6,636 nt of DNA from Pseudomonadota bacterium (GCA_021781775.1 JAJXWE010000091.1:1-6636); one strand, 5' to 3'; counted from the stretch's first letter, positions 1-6,496 are shown. The notes: a model not told the origin generated them from the letters alone. Translations and numbers: made by a program.

Positions 1-1970
1 GCTACGCCGGCGAGTACGCGCGGCTTGAGGTTCGAGGGCTCCGAATACGGACCGCGCCCCGGATGCGCCAGGAGCTTGCCGTCCGGTCCGAGTAAATACG
101 CGTCCATGATCTTGCGCGCAATCGGCGCGGCGCCCGTGGAGCCCCAGCCGGCATGCTCGTCCAGGACCGCGACCGCGATGCGCGGGGCGTTCGCGGGGGC
201 GAAGGCGATGAACCACGCATCGTCGCGCAGTTTCTCGAGCGTGCCCTTCGCCGTGTAGCTCCCCTCGTTCGAGGCTCCCTTGGCCTGCTCGCTCACCAGC
301 TGCGCCGTGCCGGTCTTGCCGGCGATGGGGTAGGTGCTGTCACGCAGCTGCCAGTAGGCGGTGCCGCGGGGCTTGGTGGTCACCCCGATCATGGCCCGGA
401 CGATCACGTTCCAGGACGCGGGGCTGATCTGGCTGAGATTGCCCTGCAGCACGGGGCGTTTCCAGTGGATCTGACCCGTGCGCGCATCGCGGATCCCGGT
501 GACCAGGCGGGGTCTGAAGTTCAGACCCCGGGCGGCCAGCATGGCCGTGTAGTGCGCGAGCTGCAGCGGTGTGGTGAGGAAGTAGCCCTGGCCGATGCCG
601 AGGATCACCGTGTCTCCGGGGAACCATTCGCGCTGGGCGGGATTGCGGAAATGCGCCGCCTTCCACGCTTTGGACGGCACGAGTCCCGGCAGTTCACCGG
701 GGATGTCGATGCCGGTGGGCCGGCCGAAGTCGAAATTCGGCAGCCAGCTCGAGATGCGATCGATGCCCATCAGGTGAGCGAGGCGGTAGAAGTACACGTC
801 GCACGACATGATGATGGCCGTGCGCATGGTCATCTCGCCGCAGTACTCGTGCATGGCGTTGTGGTAGAGGTGGGCGCTGCCGGGCAGGTGATACGCGTAG
901 GCGGCCAGCACGTGCTGGTGGGCGTCGATCACCCCATCGGTCAGCGCTCCGAGGGCCAGGGCGGGTTTGATGGTCGAGCCGGAGGGCAGCTCGGCGCGCA
1001 GCGCCCGGTTGAACAACGGCTGGCGCGGGTCCTCGAGGAGCGCCCGGTATTGCTTCTCGGTGATGCCGCGCGCGAACAGGTTGGGATCGAATGAGGGGGA
1101 GCTGGCCATGGCGATCACATCGCCGTTCCAGGGATTCAGGGCAACCACCGCCCCGTCGTGCCCCTTGAGCAGACTCTCGGCCACCCGCTGGACCTTGGCA
1201 TCGAGAGAGAGAATGACATCGTCGCCCGGCGTCGGCGGCTCGACGCGCAGCTCCCGGCCGAGGGCGCCCGGCCTCTGGACCGGCCGCCCGAGCGCGTTCA
1301 CCAGGATCTGGCGGTAGCCGTTGGTGCCGTGCAGCTGCTTCTCGTAGGCGGCCTCGACGCCGGTCTTGCCGATGACCGCCGTGCCGGCGTAGGCGGCCTG
1401 GTCGATGTGCGCCAGGTCGCTCGGGCTGATGGTGCCAACATAACCGACGGCGTCCACCGCCAGGCCGTCGAACGGATACCAGCGGGCCTGGCGCGGATCG
1501 ATGTCGATGCCCGGGAATTCGTAGCGATGCACGGCGAAGCTCGCCACCTCGTCGGCCGAGAGATCGAGCCGGATGGGCACCGTGTCGAAGCTGCGATGCG
1601 ATCCGATGGTGCGGATGAGCTCGGGCAGGTCGGTCTGCTGCAGCAGACCGAGACGCACCAGGTGCTCGAGCTCCGCCTGCAGCGCCGGCACCTCATCGGG
1701 AGTGAGCTCCAGGTCGAACGTCGGCCGGTTCGAGGCGATGACCTCGCCGTTGCGATCCAGGATCAGTCCGCGGGCGGCTGGAATCGGCACCGTGCGCACG
1801 CCGTTATCGAGCGAGAGCACCTCGTAGTAGTGCTGGCGGATGATCTGCAGGTAGTACAGCCGGCCGAGCACGGCCAGTGCCGCCAGCGCCATCAGCGCGC
1901 CGGCGAACCAGGCGCGGCGGATGAACATCCGCTGCTCGCGCCAGTGGTCCTTGATGCGGACGGGGGGCAT
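1..1970 (-). CDS. mrdA: Penicillin-binding protein 2 (peptidoglycan D,D-transpeptidase), 3' end beyond window
   Basis: Class B PBP of the Rod complex: it cross-links new side-wall peptidoglycan in the periplasm with RodA. I translated 656 complete codons with no stop or frameshift; the C-terminus lies beyond the left edge. A basic N-terminus is followed by one membrane anchor (about residues 20-38). The PBP dimerisation domain opens with RGLILDRNGEVIA (67-79). The transpeptidase motifs are all present and in one frame: S332-T-I-K335 (nucleophile Ser332), S389-C-D391 (SxN type), GIGQGYF, and K552-T-G554. E. coli PBP2 has 633 residues, so this protein is slightly longer at the C-terminus. The start is the ATG at 1970. 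The mreD stop lies in the same frame five codons upstream, so no earlier ATG is possible; Met15 is a less likely alternative. No strong Shine-Dalgarno sequence is visible, and the 15-base gap to mreD suggests translational coupling. The region between Ser332 and Cys390 looks unusual (see findings). Confidence 0.97.
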   Translation of the reverse strand, partial: MPPVRIKDHWREQRMFIRRAWFAGALMALAALAVLGRLYYLQIIRQHYYEVLSLDNGVRTVPIPAARGLILDRNGEVIASNRPTFDLELTPDEVPALQAELEHLVRLGLLQQTDLPELIRTIGSHRSFDTVPIRLDLSADEVASFAVHRYEFPGIDIDPRQARWYPFDGLAVDAVGYVGTISPSDLAHIDQAAYAGTAVIGKTGVEAAYEKQLHGTNGYRQILVNALGRPVQRPGALGRELRVEPPTPGDDVILSLDAKVQRVAESLLKGHDGAVVALNPWNGDVIAMASSPSFDPNLFARGITEKQYRALLEDPRQPLFNRALRAELPSGSTIKPALALGALTDGVIDAHQHVLAAYAYHLPGSAHLYHNAMHEYCGEMTMRTAIIMSCDVYFYRLAHLMGIDRISSWLPNFDFGRPTGIDIPGELPGLVPSKAWKAAHFRNPAQREWFPGDTVILGIGQGYFLTTPLQLAHYTAMLAARGLNFRPRLVTGIRDARTGQIHWKRPVLQGNLSQISPASWNVIVRAMIGVTTKPRGTAYWQLRDSTYPIAGKTGTAQLVSEQAKGASNEGSYTAKGTLEKLRDDAWFIAFAPANAPRIAVAVLDEHAGWGSTGAAPIARKIMDAYLLGPDGKLLAHPGRGPYSEPSNLKPRVLAGV
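509..529. repeat. 21-base palindrome inside mrdA
   Basis: Perfect inverted repeat with 10-base arms (GGGGTCTGAA at 509-518, TTCAGACCCC at 520-529) around a single central base. It lies within mrdA codons 481-488 (RGLNFRPR). One arm is made with an AGA arginine codon, the only AGA I noticed in the mrdA reading, where CGC/CGG dominate. It could form a hairpin in the mrdA mRNA or be a protein or repeat target; no function is established. Confidence 0.75.
1630..1651. repeat. 22-base perfect palindrome inside mrdA
   Basis: Gapless palindrome with an 11-base half-site, TCGGTCTGCTG, at 1630-1640 and its exact reverse complement at 1641-1651. It covers mrdA codons 107-114 (LGLLQQTD). Its GGTCTG/CAGACC arms match those of the palindrome at 509-529. 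Repeated CTG and CAG codons (Leu-Leu-Gln-Gln) contribute the core, so chance is possible. Confidence 0.75.
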
Positions 1971-1985
1971 TGCGCAGCGTGCCGC

Positions 1986-2459
1986 TCAGGCGCGCGGTCG
2001 GTAGGTTTGGGCGAGCGTCGCGGCGACCGGCGGCCACAGCAGCGCGCCGGTGAGCGCCGGCACCCAGCGCAGCGGCGTGGTGAGCGGATGGCCGCTCCAC
2101 CCGTCGATCGCCCACAGCACGAATTCGTACAGCACGAGCACGACCAGCAGCACCAGTGCCTGCTGTACGAGCGGCTTGGTGCGGATGCGCTGGTGTTCGC
2201 GCACGCCGAGGTACGCCACCAGGGCGACGGCAAGCGCGTGCTCGCCGAGCACCGGGCCCTGGAAGGCATCGAGCAGCAATCCGCAGACCCAGCCGAGGCC
2301 GATGCCGGCGCTGCGCGGGGTCTGGACCGACCAGTAAAACACCACGAGCACGAGGAAATCCGGGCGGATGATGGCGAGCCAGGCAGGCAGCGGCACCAGC
2401 GTCAGCACCAGCGCCACCAGCACCGTCTTGGCGATCGCGCCGCGCGGCGAGGTGCTCAT
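1986..2459 (-). CDS. mreD: Rod shape-determining membrane protein MreD
   Basis: Inner-membrane component of the Rod complex that binds MreC and helps connect MreB filaments to the PBP2/RodA synthase. The product is 157 aa, near the usual family length of about 160. It is strongly hydrophobic, with about five or six membrane segments (roughly 10-25, 32-44, 51-67, 73-86, 99-118, 131-149). Family-type motifs are RPDFLVLVVFYW (32-43) and GLLLDAFQGPVLGEHAL (60-76). The same frame is open further upstream, but I chose the ATG at 2459. It overlaps the mreC stop as ATGA, has GGAG (2466-2469) six bases upstream, and gives the expected short cytoplasmic N-terminus. MreD sequences diverge strongly, so identification rests on the motifs, hydrophobicity and position between mreC and mrdA. 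Confidence 0.95.
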   Translation of the reverse strand: MSTSPRGAIAKTVLVALVLTLVPLPAWLAIIRPDFLVLVVFYWSVQTPRSAGIGLGWVCGLLLDAFQGPVLGEHALAVALVAYLGVREHQRIRTKPLVQQALVLLVVLVLYEFVLWAIDGWSGHPLTTPLRWVPALTGALLWPPVAATLAQTYRPRA

Positions 2460-3529
2460 GGCGGGCTCCGGTGCGGGGCCGCAGTCGCGGGAGTCTTGGC
2501 TGTGGAGGGTGCCGGCACCGGTGCCGCCGGCGCAGTGCCCGCCGGGACCGTACCCGACGCAGTGCCCGCCTTGGCCGGTGGCGCACAGGCCGCCGGGGGC
2601 GGCTGCGGCGGCGGGGCCAGCGGCTGCGCGGCGGGATTGCCGGAGACCAACTGACCCTGGTGCGTCTGCACCGGGCCGGCGGGACTGCCCGGGTGGAACC
2701 ACACCAGCATGACGGCGCGATCGGTCTGCAGGTGGGCGAAGGGTTGAGCCAGCACACGGCTCATCGGCTGGATGGCGCTGCGGTGAATCTGCGTGATCCG
2801 CGCCACCGGGTAACCGGACGGGAAGACTCCGCCGAGTCCGGATGTGACCAGGACGTCACCCGGGCGCACGTCCGCGTTGGCCGGCAGGTACGGCAGCGCG
2901 AGGCCGTCCGGATCGCCCGTGCCGACCGCGATGGTGCGAAAGCCCGTGCGCGCGATCTGCACCGGCAGGTCGTGCTCTGGATCGGTGATGAGCAGAACCA
3001 CAGCGCTCCACGGGCCGACGCTCATCGTCTGTCCGACGACGCCGTGATCGTCGAGGACAGCTTGATTGCGGAATACCCCATTGCGCGTGCCGCGGTCGAT
3101 CAGCACCCGCTGGCGCAGCCGGCTGAGCTCGATGTCGACGATGTTGGCCGGCAGCCAGCGCGCAGCGACCGGCGGCACCGAGTGCTTCAGGCCGAGCAGC
3201 GCGGCATTCTCGCGCGCCAGCGTGTCGAAGCGCAGCGTGCGGATCTCGAGGTCGCGCATCCGCGTGCGCAGCTGCTGGTTCTCCGCCTCGAGTGCCCGGC
3301 GCGAGGCGAACGAGCGCTCGAGCCACTGCCAGGCGGCGAGCGGGGAGTTGACCGCGACCTCAACCGGATAGGTGAGCGCCTGCAGCGCATAGCGCATCCG
3401 CTCCAGCAGATCCATGCGCTGGTCGAGCACCATGATCACGACCGAGACCAGCGCGTAGAGCGTGAACCGGAACCCCGGGGAGCCCCCGCGGCTGTGCTGC
3501 GATCCGCTTCGGGTGCCGAAACCCGCCAC
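2456..3529 (-). CDS. mreC: Rod shape-determining protein MreC
   Basis: Bitopic periplasmic scaffold of the elongasome, which binds PBP2 and is thought to activate it. The product is 357 aa. Order of parts: a short Gly/Ser/Arg-rich cytoplasmic tail (1-20), one membrane segment (about 21-36), a coiled-coil region (about 68-112, with LEAENQQLRTRMRDLE), and the beta-barrel MreC domain (about 122-277) with the strong signature GDVLVTSGLGGVFPSGYPVA (224-243). The tail (280-357) is Pro/Ala/Thr-rich and probably disordered; E. coli MreC has a comparable Pro/Ala-rich tail. The start is a GTG at 3529, 11 bases after the mreB stop. No Shine-Dalgarno sequence is evident, and in-frame ATG codons downstream fall inside or after the membrane segment, so GTG is preferred. 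Translation is probably coupled to mreB. The gene's last bases overlap mreD by 4. Confidence 0.97.
   Translation of the reverse strand: MAGFGTRSGSQHSRGGSPGFRFTLYALVSVVIMVLDQRMDLLERMRYALQALTYPVEVAVNSPLAAWQWLERSFASRRALEAENQQLRTRMRDLEIRTLRFDTLARENAALLGLKHSVPPVAARWLPANIVDIELSRLRQRVLIDRGTRNGVFRNQAVLDDHGVVGQTMSVGPWSAVVLLITDPEHDLPVQIARTGFRTIAVGTGDPDGLALPYLPANADVRPGDVLVTSGLGGVFPSGYPVARITQIHRSAIQPMSRVLAQPFAHLQTDRAVMLVWFHPGSPAGPVQTHQGQLVSGNPAAQPLAPPPQPPPAACAPPAKAGTASGTVPAGTAPAAPVPAPSTAKTPATAAPHRSPP
2531..2570 (-). repeat. 27-base direct repeat in the mreC tail
   Basis: The 13-mer CGCAGTGCCCGCC occurs at 2531-2543 and again, identically, at 2558-2570. The 27-base period equals nine codons. It encodes an imperfect tandem AGTASGTVP / AGTAPAAPV at MreC residues 321-338, within the low-complexity Pro/Ala/Thr tail. 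This is consistent with repeat expansion in a region that tolerates length change. Confidence 0.7.
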
Positions 3530-3540
3530 GGCGCGCGCAG

Positions 3541-4584
3541 CTACTCGAGCCCGAAGTGGCCGGGGCCCATCTCGTCCATCAGCTCGAGGATGCGCCCACC
3601 GCCGCGTGCGACGCAGGTGAGCGGGTCGTCGGCCACGACCACCGGCAGTCCCGTCTCCTCGGTGAGCAGCTTATCGATGTCGCGCAGCAGCGCTCCGCCA
3701 CCGGTGAGCACGATGCCGCGCTCGGCGACGTCCGCGCCGAGCTCCGGCGGGGTCTGCTCGAGTGCCTGCTTCACGGCGCTGACGATGTTCTGCAGCGGCT
3801 CCTGCAGCGCCTCGAGAATCTCGTTGCTGTTCAGCGTGAACGCGCGTGGCACGCCCTCGGAGAGATTGCGGCCCTTGACCGACAGCTCGCGCACCTGTTG
3901 ACCCGGGTAGGCCGAGCCGATCTCGATCTTGATGCGCTCTGCGGTCGCCTCGCCGATGAGTATGCCGTAATTGCGGCGCACGTAGCTCATGATCGCCTCA
4001 TCGAAGCGATCGCCGCCGATGCGCGCGGAGTTCGCGTAGACGACTCCGTTCAGCGACAGCACGGCGACCTCCGAGGTGCCGCCGCCGATGTCGAGTACCA
4101 TCGAGCCGCGCGCCTCGTGCACCGGCAGTCCGGCGCCGACGGCCGCCGCCATCGGCTCGCTGACGATCCCGACGTTGCGCGCACCGGCGCCCTCGGCCGA
4201 CTCACGGATCGCGCGCCGCTCGACCTGGGTCGAGCCGAAGGGCACACACACCAGCACCCGCGGGGAGGGCTTGAGCATCCGGTTGCCGTGCACCTTGTTG
4301 ATGAAGTACTGGAGCATCTTCTCCGTATAGGTGAAATCGGCGATCACCCCGTCCTTCATCGGGCGTACCGCGGTGATGTGTCCCGGGGTGCGCCCGAGCA
4401 TGCCCTTGGCCTCCGAGCCCACCGCGACGATGACCTTGCCGCCGCGGGACGGTTCGTCCTGCACCGCGACCACAGACGGCTCGTTGAGCACGATGCCCTT
4501 GTCGCGGACGTAAATGAGGGTGTTGGCCGTCCCCAGGTCGATCGACAGATCGCTGGAGAAATAGCCGCGCAAGCGTTTGAGCAT
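3541..4584 (-). CDS. mreB: Rod shape-determining protein MreB (bacterial actin)
   Basis: Actin-fold ATPase that forms membrane-attached antiparallel filaments on the inner face of the cytoplasmic membrane and guides side-wall synthesis. The product is 347 aa, exactly the E. coli length. An amphipathic, basic N-terminus (MLKRLRGYFS, 1-10) fits the membrane-binding helix of Gram-negative MreB. Nucleotide-binding motifs are the phosphate-1 loop DLGTANTLIY (16-25), the phosphate-2 loop DIGGGTSEVAV (165-175), and the adenosine region TGGGALLRDIDKLL (294-307). RPMKDGVIADF, IGGDRFDEAI and GFTLNSNE-like segments are also conserved. Glu143, which aligns with actin Gln137, is present, but the residue before it is Ser rather than the usual Glu. 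The ATG at 4584 is preceded by GGAAG (4589-4593) with a short four-base spacing. It is the first gene of the minus-strand operon, followed after 11 bases by mreC. Confidence 0.99.
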   Translation of the reverse strand: MLKRLRGYFSSDLSIDLGTANTLIYVRDKGIVLNEPSVVAVQDEPSRGGKVIVAVGSEAKGMLGRTPGHITAVRPMKDGVIADFTYTEKMLQYFINKVHGNRMLKPSPRVLVCVPFGSTQVERRAIRESAEGAGARNVGIVSEPMAAAVGAGLPVHEARGSMVLDIGGGTSEVAVLSLNGVVYANSARIGGDRFDEAIMSYVRRNYGILIGEATAERIKIEIGSAYPGQQVRELSVKGRNLSEGVPRAFTLNSNEILEALQEPLQNIVSAVKQALEQTPPELGADVAERGIVLTGGGALLRDIDKLLTEETGLPVVVADDPLTCVARGGGRILELMDEMGPGHFGLE

Positions 4585-4621
4585 GAAGCTTCCGAGTGCG
4601 GATGGAGCGGTGGACGGAAGA

Positions 4622-4640
4622 GCCTCTGGAGAGGCACCTC
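4622..4640 (-). promoter_or_regulatory. Overlapping short inverted repeats in the mreB leader
   Basis: GCCTCT (4622-4627) and AGAGGC (4630-4635) form a tight inverted repeat around GG. Next to it, GAGG (4631-4634) and CCTC (4637-4640) form a second one around CA. They share bases 4631-4634, so in a transcript only one can pair at a time. They sit about 40-55 bases upstream of the mreB start, inside the probable 5' leader. A regulatory role is inference only; both stems are short. Confidence 0.3.
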
Positions 4641-4656
4641 GTATAAAGTGGCGCGT

Positions 4657-4685
4657 AATCTAGCAACCGATGGCACATTGAGCAA
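4657..4685 (-). promoter_or_regulatory. Candidate sigma70 promoter for mreBCD-mrdA
   Basis: On the minus strand there is a -35-like TTGCTC (4685-4680), a 17-base spacer and a -10-like TAGATT (4662-4657, 4 of 6 consensus). TGC directly precedes the -10, giving an extended -10 element. The predicted transcript would start near 4650 with a leader of about 65 bases. A weaker alternative -10 (TATACG, 4645-4640) lies downstream. No other minus-strand promoter is expected inside the tightly packed operon. Confidence 0.35.
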
Positions 4686-4700
4686 GGCAACATGTATGAT
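4672..4700 (+). promoter_or_regulatory. Candidate sigma70 promoter for gatCAB
   Basis: A good -10 hexamer TATGAT (4695-4700, 5 of 6 consensus) has a poor -35 (GGCACA, 4672-4677) 17 bases upstream. Transcription would begin near 4707, leaving a leader of about 28 bases before the gatC ATG at 4735. Its -35 falls within the spacer of the candidate mreB promoter, so the two would be back-to-back and could interfere. A TATAAA at 4642-4647 is a second possible -10 but has no matching -35. Confidence 0.3.
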
Positions 4701-4734
4701 TTCGAGCGGTAATCCCGCTGCGCTCGAACCACCG

Positions 4735-5025
4735 ATGGCCCTCACCCGCGAACAAGTCGAAAACATCGCCCACCTGGCCCGCCTCGAGCTGGAGTCCGGC
4801 GAGATCCCGCAGTTCCAGCAGAGCCTCTCGCGCATCGTCGATTTCATCGGCGAGCTCGAGCGGGCGGACACCGCGGGCGTAGCACCCATGGCCCATCCGC
4901 TGCCGGGCCTCGCCCAGCGGCTGCGCCCCGATGCGGTCACCGAGCGGGACGAGCACGAGCTGTACCAGAGGAACGCCCCGCAGGTCGCCGCGGGGCTCTA
5001 CCTGGTGCCCAAGGTCATCGAATGA
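4735..5025 (+). CDS. gatC: Asp-tRNA(Asn)/Glu-tRNA(Gln) amidotransferase subunit C
   Basis: Small subunit of GatCAB that wraps around the GatA-GatB interface and stabilises the complex; it has no catalytic site. The product is 96 aa, close to the usual 95. Recognisable segments are LTREQVENIAHLARLELE (3-20), the central VAPMAHPLPGLAQRLRPD (49-66), and the conserved C-terminal GLYLVPKVIE (87-96). I chose the ATG at 4735 because family members typically begin M-(A/S)-L directly before this first helix. No Shine-Dalgarno sequence precedes it. An in-frame ATG at 4696 would add 13 residues and has AAGG (4685-4688) seven bases upstream, so the start is not certain. The frame is open far upstream and does not settle the choice. 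The stop lies 13 bases before gatA, indicating one operon. Confidence 0.96.
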   Translation: MALTREQVENIAHLARLELESGEIPQFQQSLSRIVDFIGELERADTAGVAPMAHPLPGLAQRLRPDAVTERDEHELYQRNAPQVAAGLYLVPKVIE

Positions 5026-5038
5026 GGCCCCCGAACCC

Positions 5039-6496
5039 GTGATTCACCGCCAAACCCTGACGCAGCTGGCTGCCGATCTGCGCGCCCGCAAGGTCTCCAG
5101 CGTCGAGCTCGTGCGAACGTTCCTGGCGCGCATCGAGGCGAGCCAGCCGGCGCTGAACGCCTTCGTGTCCATCACCGCCGAGCAGGCGCTCGCCGCTGCC
5201 GAGGCGGCCGACCAGCGACTCGCCGGCGGTGGCGGTGGCGCGCTGGAGGGCGTGCCGATCGGGCACAAGGACCTGTTCTGCACCGCCGGCGTGCGCACCA
5301 GCTGCGGCTCGCGGATGCTCGCGAACTTCGTCTCGCCCTATGACGCCACCGTGGTGGCGCGGCTGAAGGCCGCCGGCGCGGTGATGCTCGGCAAGCTCAA
5401 TATGGACGAGTTCGCGATGGGCTCCTCGAACGAGACCAGCCACTTCGGCCCGGTGCGTAATCCCTGGAACACGGCGCTGGTTCCGGGGGGCTCCTCGGGT
5501 GGCTCGGCCGCGGCCGTGGCCGCGCGGCTGCTGCCGGCGGCAACCGCCACCGACACCGGCGGCTCGATCCGCCAGCCAGCCGCGTTCTGCGGCATCACCG
5601 GCATCAAGCCGACCTATGGCCGCGTGTCGCGCCACGGGATGATCGCCTTTGCCTCGAGCCTCGATCAGGGTGGAGTGCTCGCCGCGAGCGCCGAGGATGC
5701 TGCCCGGGTGCTGCGCGAGATGGCCGGGTTCGATCCACGGGATTCGACCAGCGTCGACAGACCGGTGCCGGATTACTTGGCCGGGCTCGGTGCGCCGCTG
5801 CAGGGCGTGCGGATCGGGGTGCTGAAGGAATTCTTCGACACCGGGCTCGATCCCCAGTACGAGCGGTGCGTGCGCGAGGCGTTGGCAGTGTTCGAGCGCC
5901 TGGGGGCGCGGCTGCGCGAGGTGAGCCTGCCGAACATTCCGCTGTCCGTGCCGGTCTACTACGTCGTGGCGCCGGCGGAGTGCTCCTCGAATCTGGCGCG
6001 CTACGACGGGGTGCGCTTCGGACACCGCTGCCGCGACCCGCGCGACCTGCAGGACCTCTATAAGCGGTCCCGCTCGGAGGGCTTCGGCGCCGAGGTCAAG
6101 CGGCGCATCATGACCGGCACCTACGTGCTGTCGGCCGGCTACTACGATGCGTACTACCTCAAGGCCCAGCGCGTGCGCCGCCTCATCACCGCGGATTTCG
6201 AGCGTGCCTTCGGCGAGGTCGACCTGCTGATGGGCCCGACCACGCCGACGGCGGCGTTCGCCCTCGGCGCCAAGACGGCCGATCCGATCACCATGTACCT
6301 GAACGACATCTACACCATCAGCGCCAATCTGGCGGGGCTGCCGGCGATGTCCGTGCCGTGCGGATTCACCGCGGGGCTGCCGGTCGGCCTGCAGATCATC
6401 GGGCCGCATTTCGCCGAACAGGCGCTGCTGCAGGCCGCGCACCGCTACCAGCTCGAGACCGACTGGCACCAGCGCATCCCGGAGCAGTACGCATGA
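5039..6496 (+). CDS. gatA: Asp-tRNA(Asn)/Glu-tRNA(Gln) amidotransferase subunit A
   Basis: Glutaminase subunit of GatCAB: it hydrolyses glutamine and passes the ammonia to GatB, which amidates Asp-tRNA(Asn) and/or Glu-tRNA(Gln) in the cytoplasm. The product is 485 aa, the typical length. The amidase-signature triad is intact: Lys77 (in GHKDLF), cis-Ser152 (in VPGGSSGGSAAA) and nucleophile Ser176 (in TDTGGSIRQPAA). The spacing matches Staphylococcus aureus GatA K79-S154-S178 shifted by two. Other conserved stretches include LGKLNMDEFAMGSSN (117-131), GITGIKPTYGRVSR (185-198) and RIMTGTYVLSAGYYDAYY (356-373). I chose the GTG at 5039: it gives the usual N-terminus (IHRQTLTQLAADLRAR), whereas the upstream in-frame sequence is gatC read in another frame. 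A GAGG at 5024-5027 lies 11 bases upstream. The stop overlaps the gatB start. Confidence 0.98.
   Translation: MIHRQTLTQLAADLRARKVSSVELVRTFLARIEASQPALNAFVSITAEQALAAAEAADQRLAGGGGGALEGVPIGHKDLFCTAGVRTSCGSRMLANFVSPYDATVVARLKAAGAVMLGKLNMDEFAMGSSNETSHFGPVRNPWNTALVPGGSSGGSAAAVAARLLPAATATDTGGSIRQPAAFCGITGIKPTYGRVSRHGMIAFASSLDQGGVLAASAEDAARVLREMAGFDPRDSTSVDRPVPDYLAGLGAPLQGVRIGVLKEFFDTGLDPQYERCVREALAVFERLGARLREVSLPNIPLSVPVYYVVAPAECSSNLARYDGVRFGHRCRDPRDLQDLYKRSRSEGFGAEVKRRIMTGTYVLSAGYYDAYYLKAQRVRRLITADFERAFGEVDLLMGPTTPTAAFALGAKTADPITMYLNDIYTISANLAGLPAMSVPCGFTAGLPVGLQIIGPHFAEQALLQAAHRYQLETDWHQRIPEQYA

Noticed and set aside
1158..2654. Long plus-strand open frame (498 codons) opposite mrdA, mreD and the end of mreC
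   Set aside because: It spans three well-supported genes on the other strand and has low-complexity Arg/Gln/His/Ala-rich sequence with no motif.
2460..2702. Upstream extension of mreD to the ATG at 2702
   Set aside because: The extension is the mreC tail read in another frame. The start at 2459 has GGAG at good spacing and the ATGA coupling typical of the operon.
2317..3756. Further copies of GGGGTCTG at 2317-2324 and 3749-3756, hinting at a dispersed motif
   Set aside because: Both encode Gln-Thr-Pro (CAG ACC CC) on the minus strand and lack the palindromic partner arm, so ordinary codon use explains them.
3556..4734. Plus-strand open frame running antisense through mreB into gatC, suggesting a long N-terminal extension of GatC
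   Set aside because: GatC is a family of about 95 residues starting at MALTREQ. The upstream part is the complement of mreB and contains no conserved domain.
5026..5038. Possible terminator or promoter between gatC and gatA
   Set aside because: The gap is only 13 bases with no stem or T-run, consistent with a single operon.
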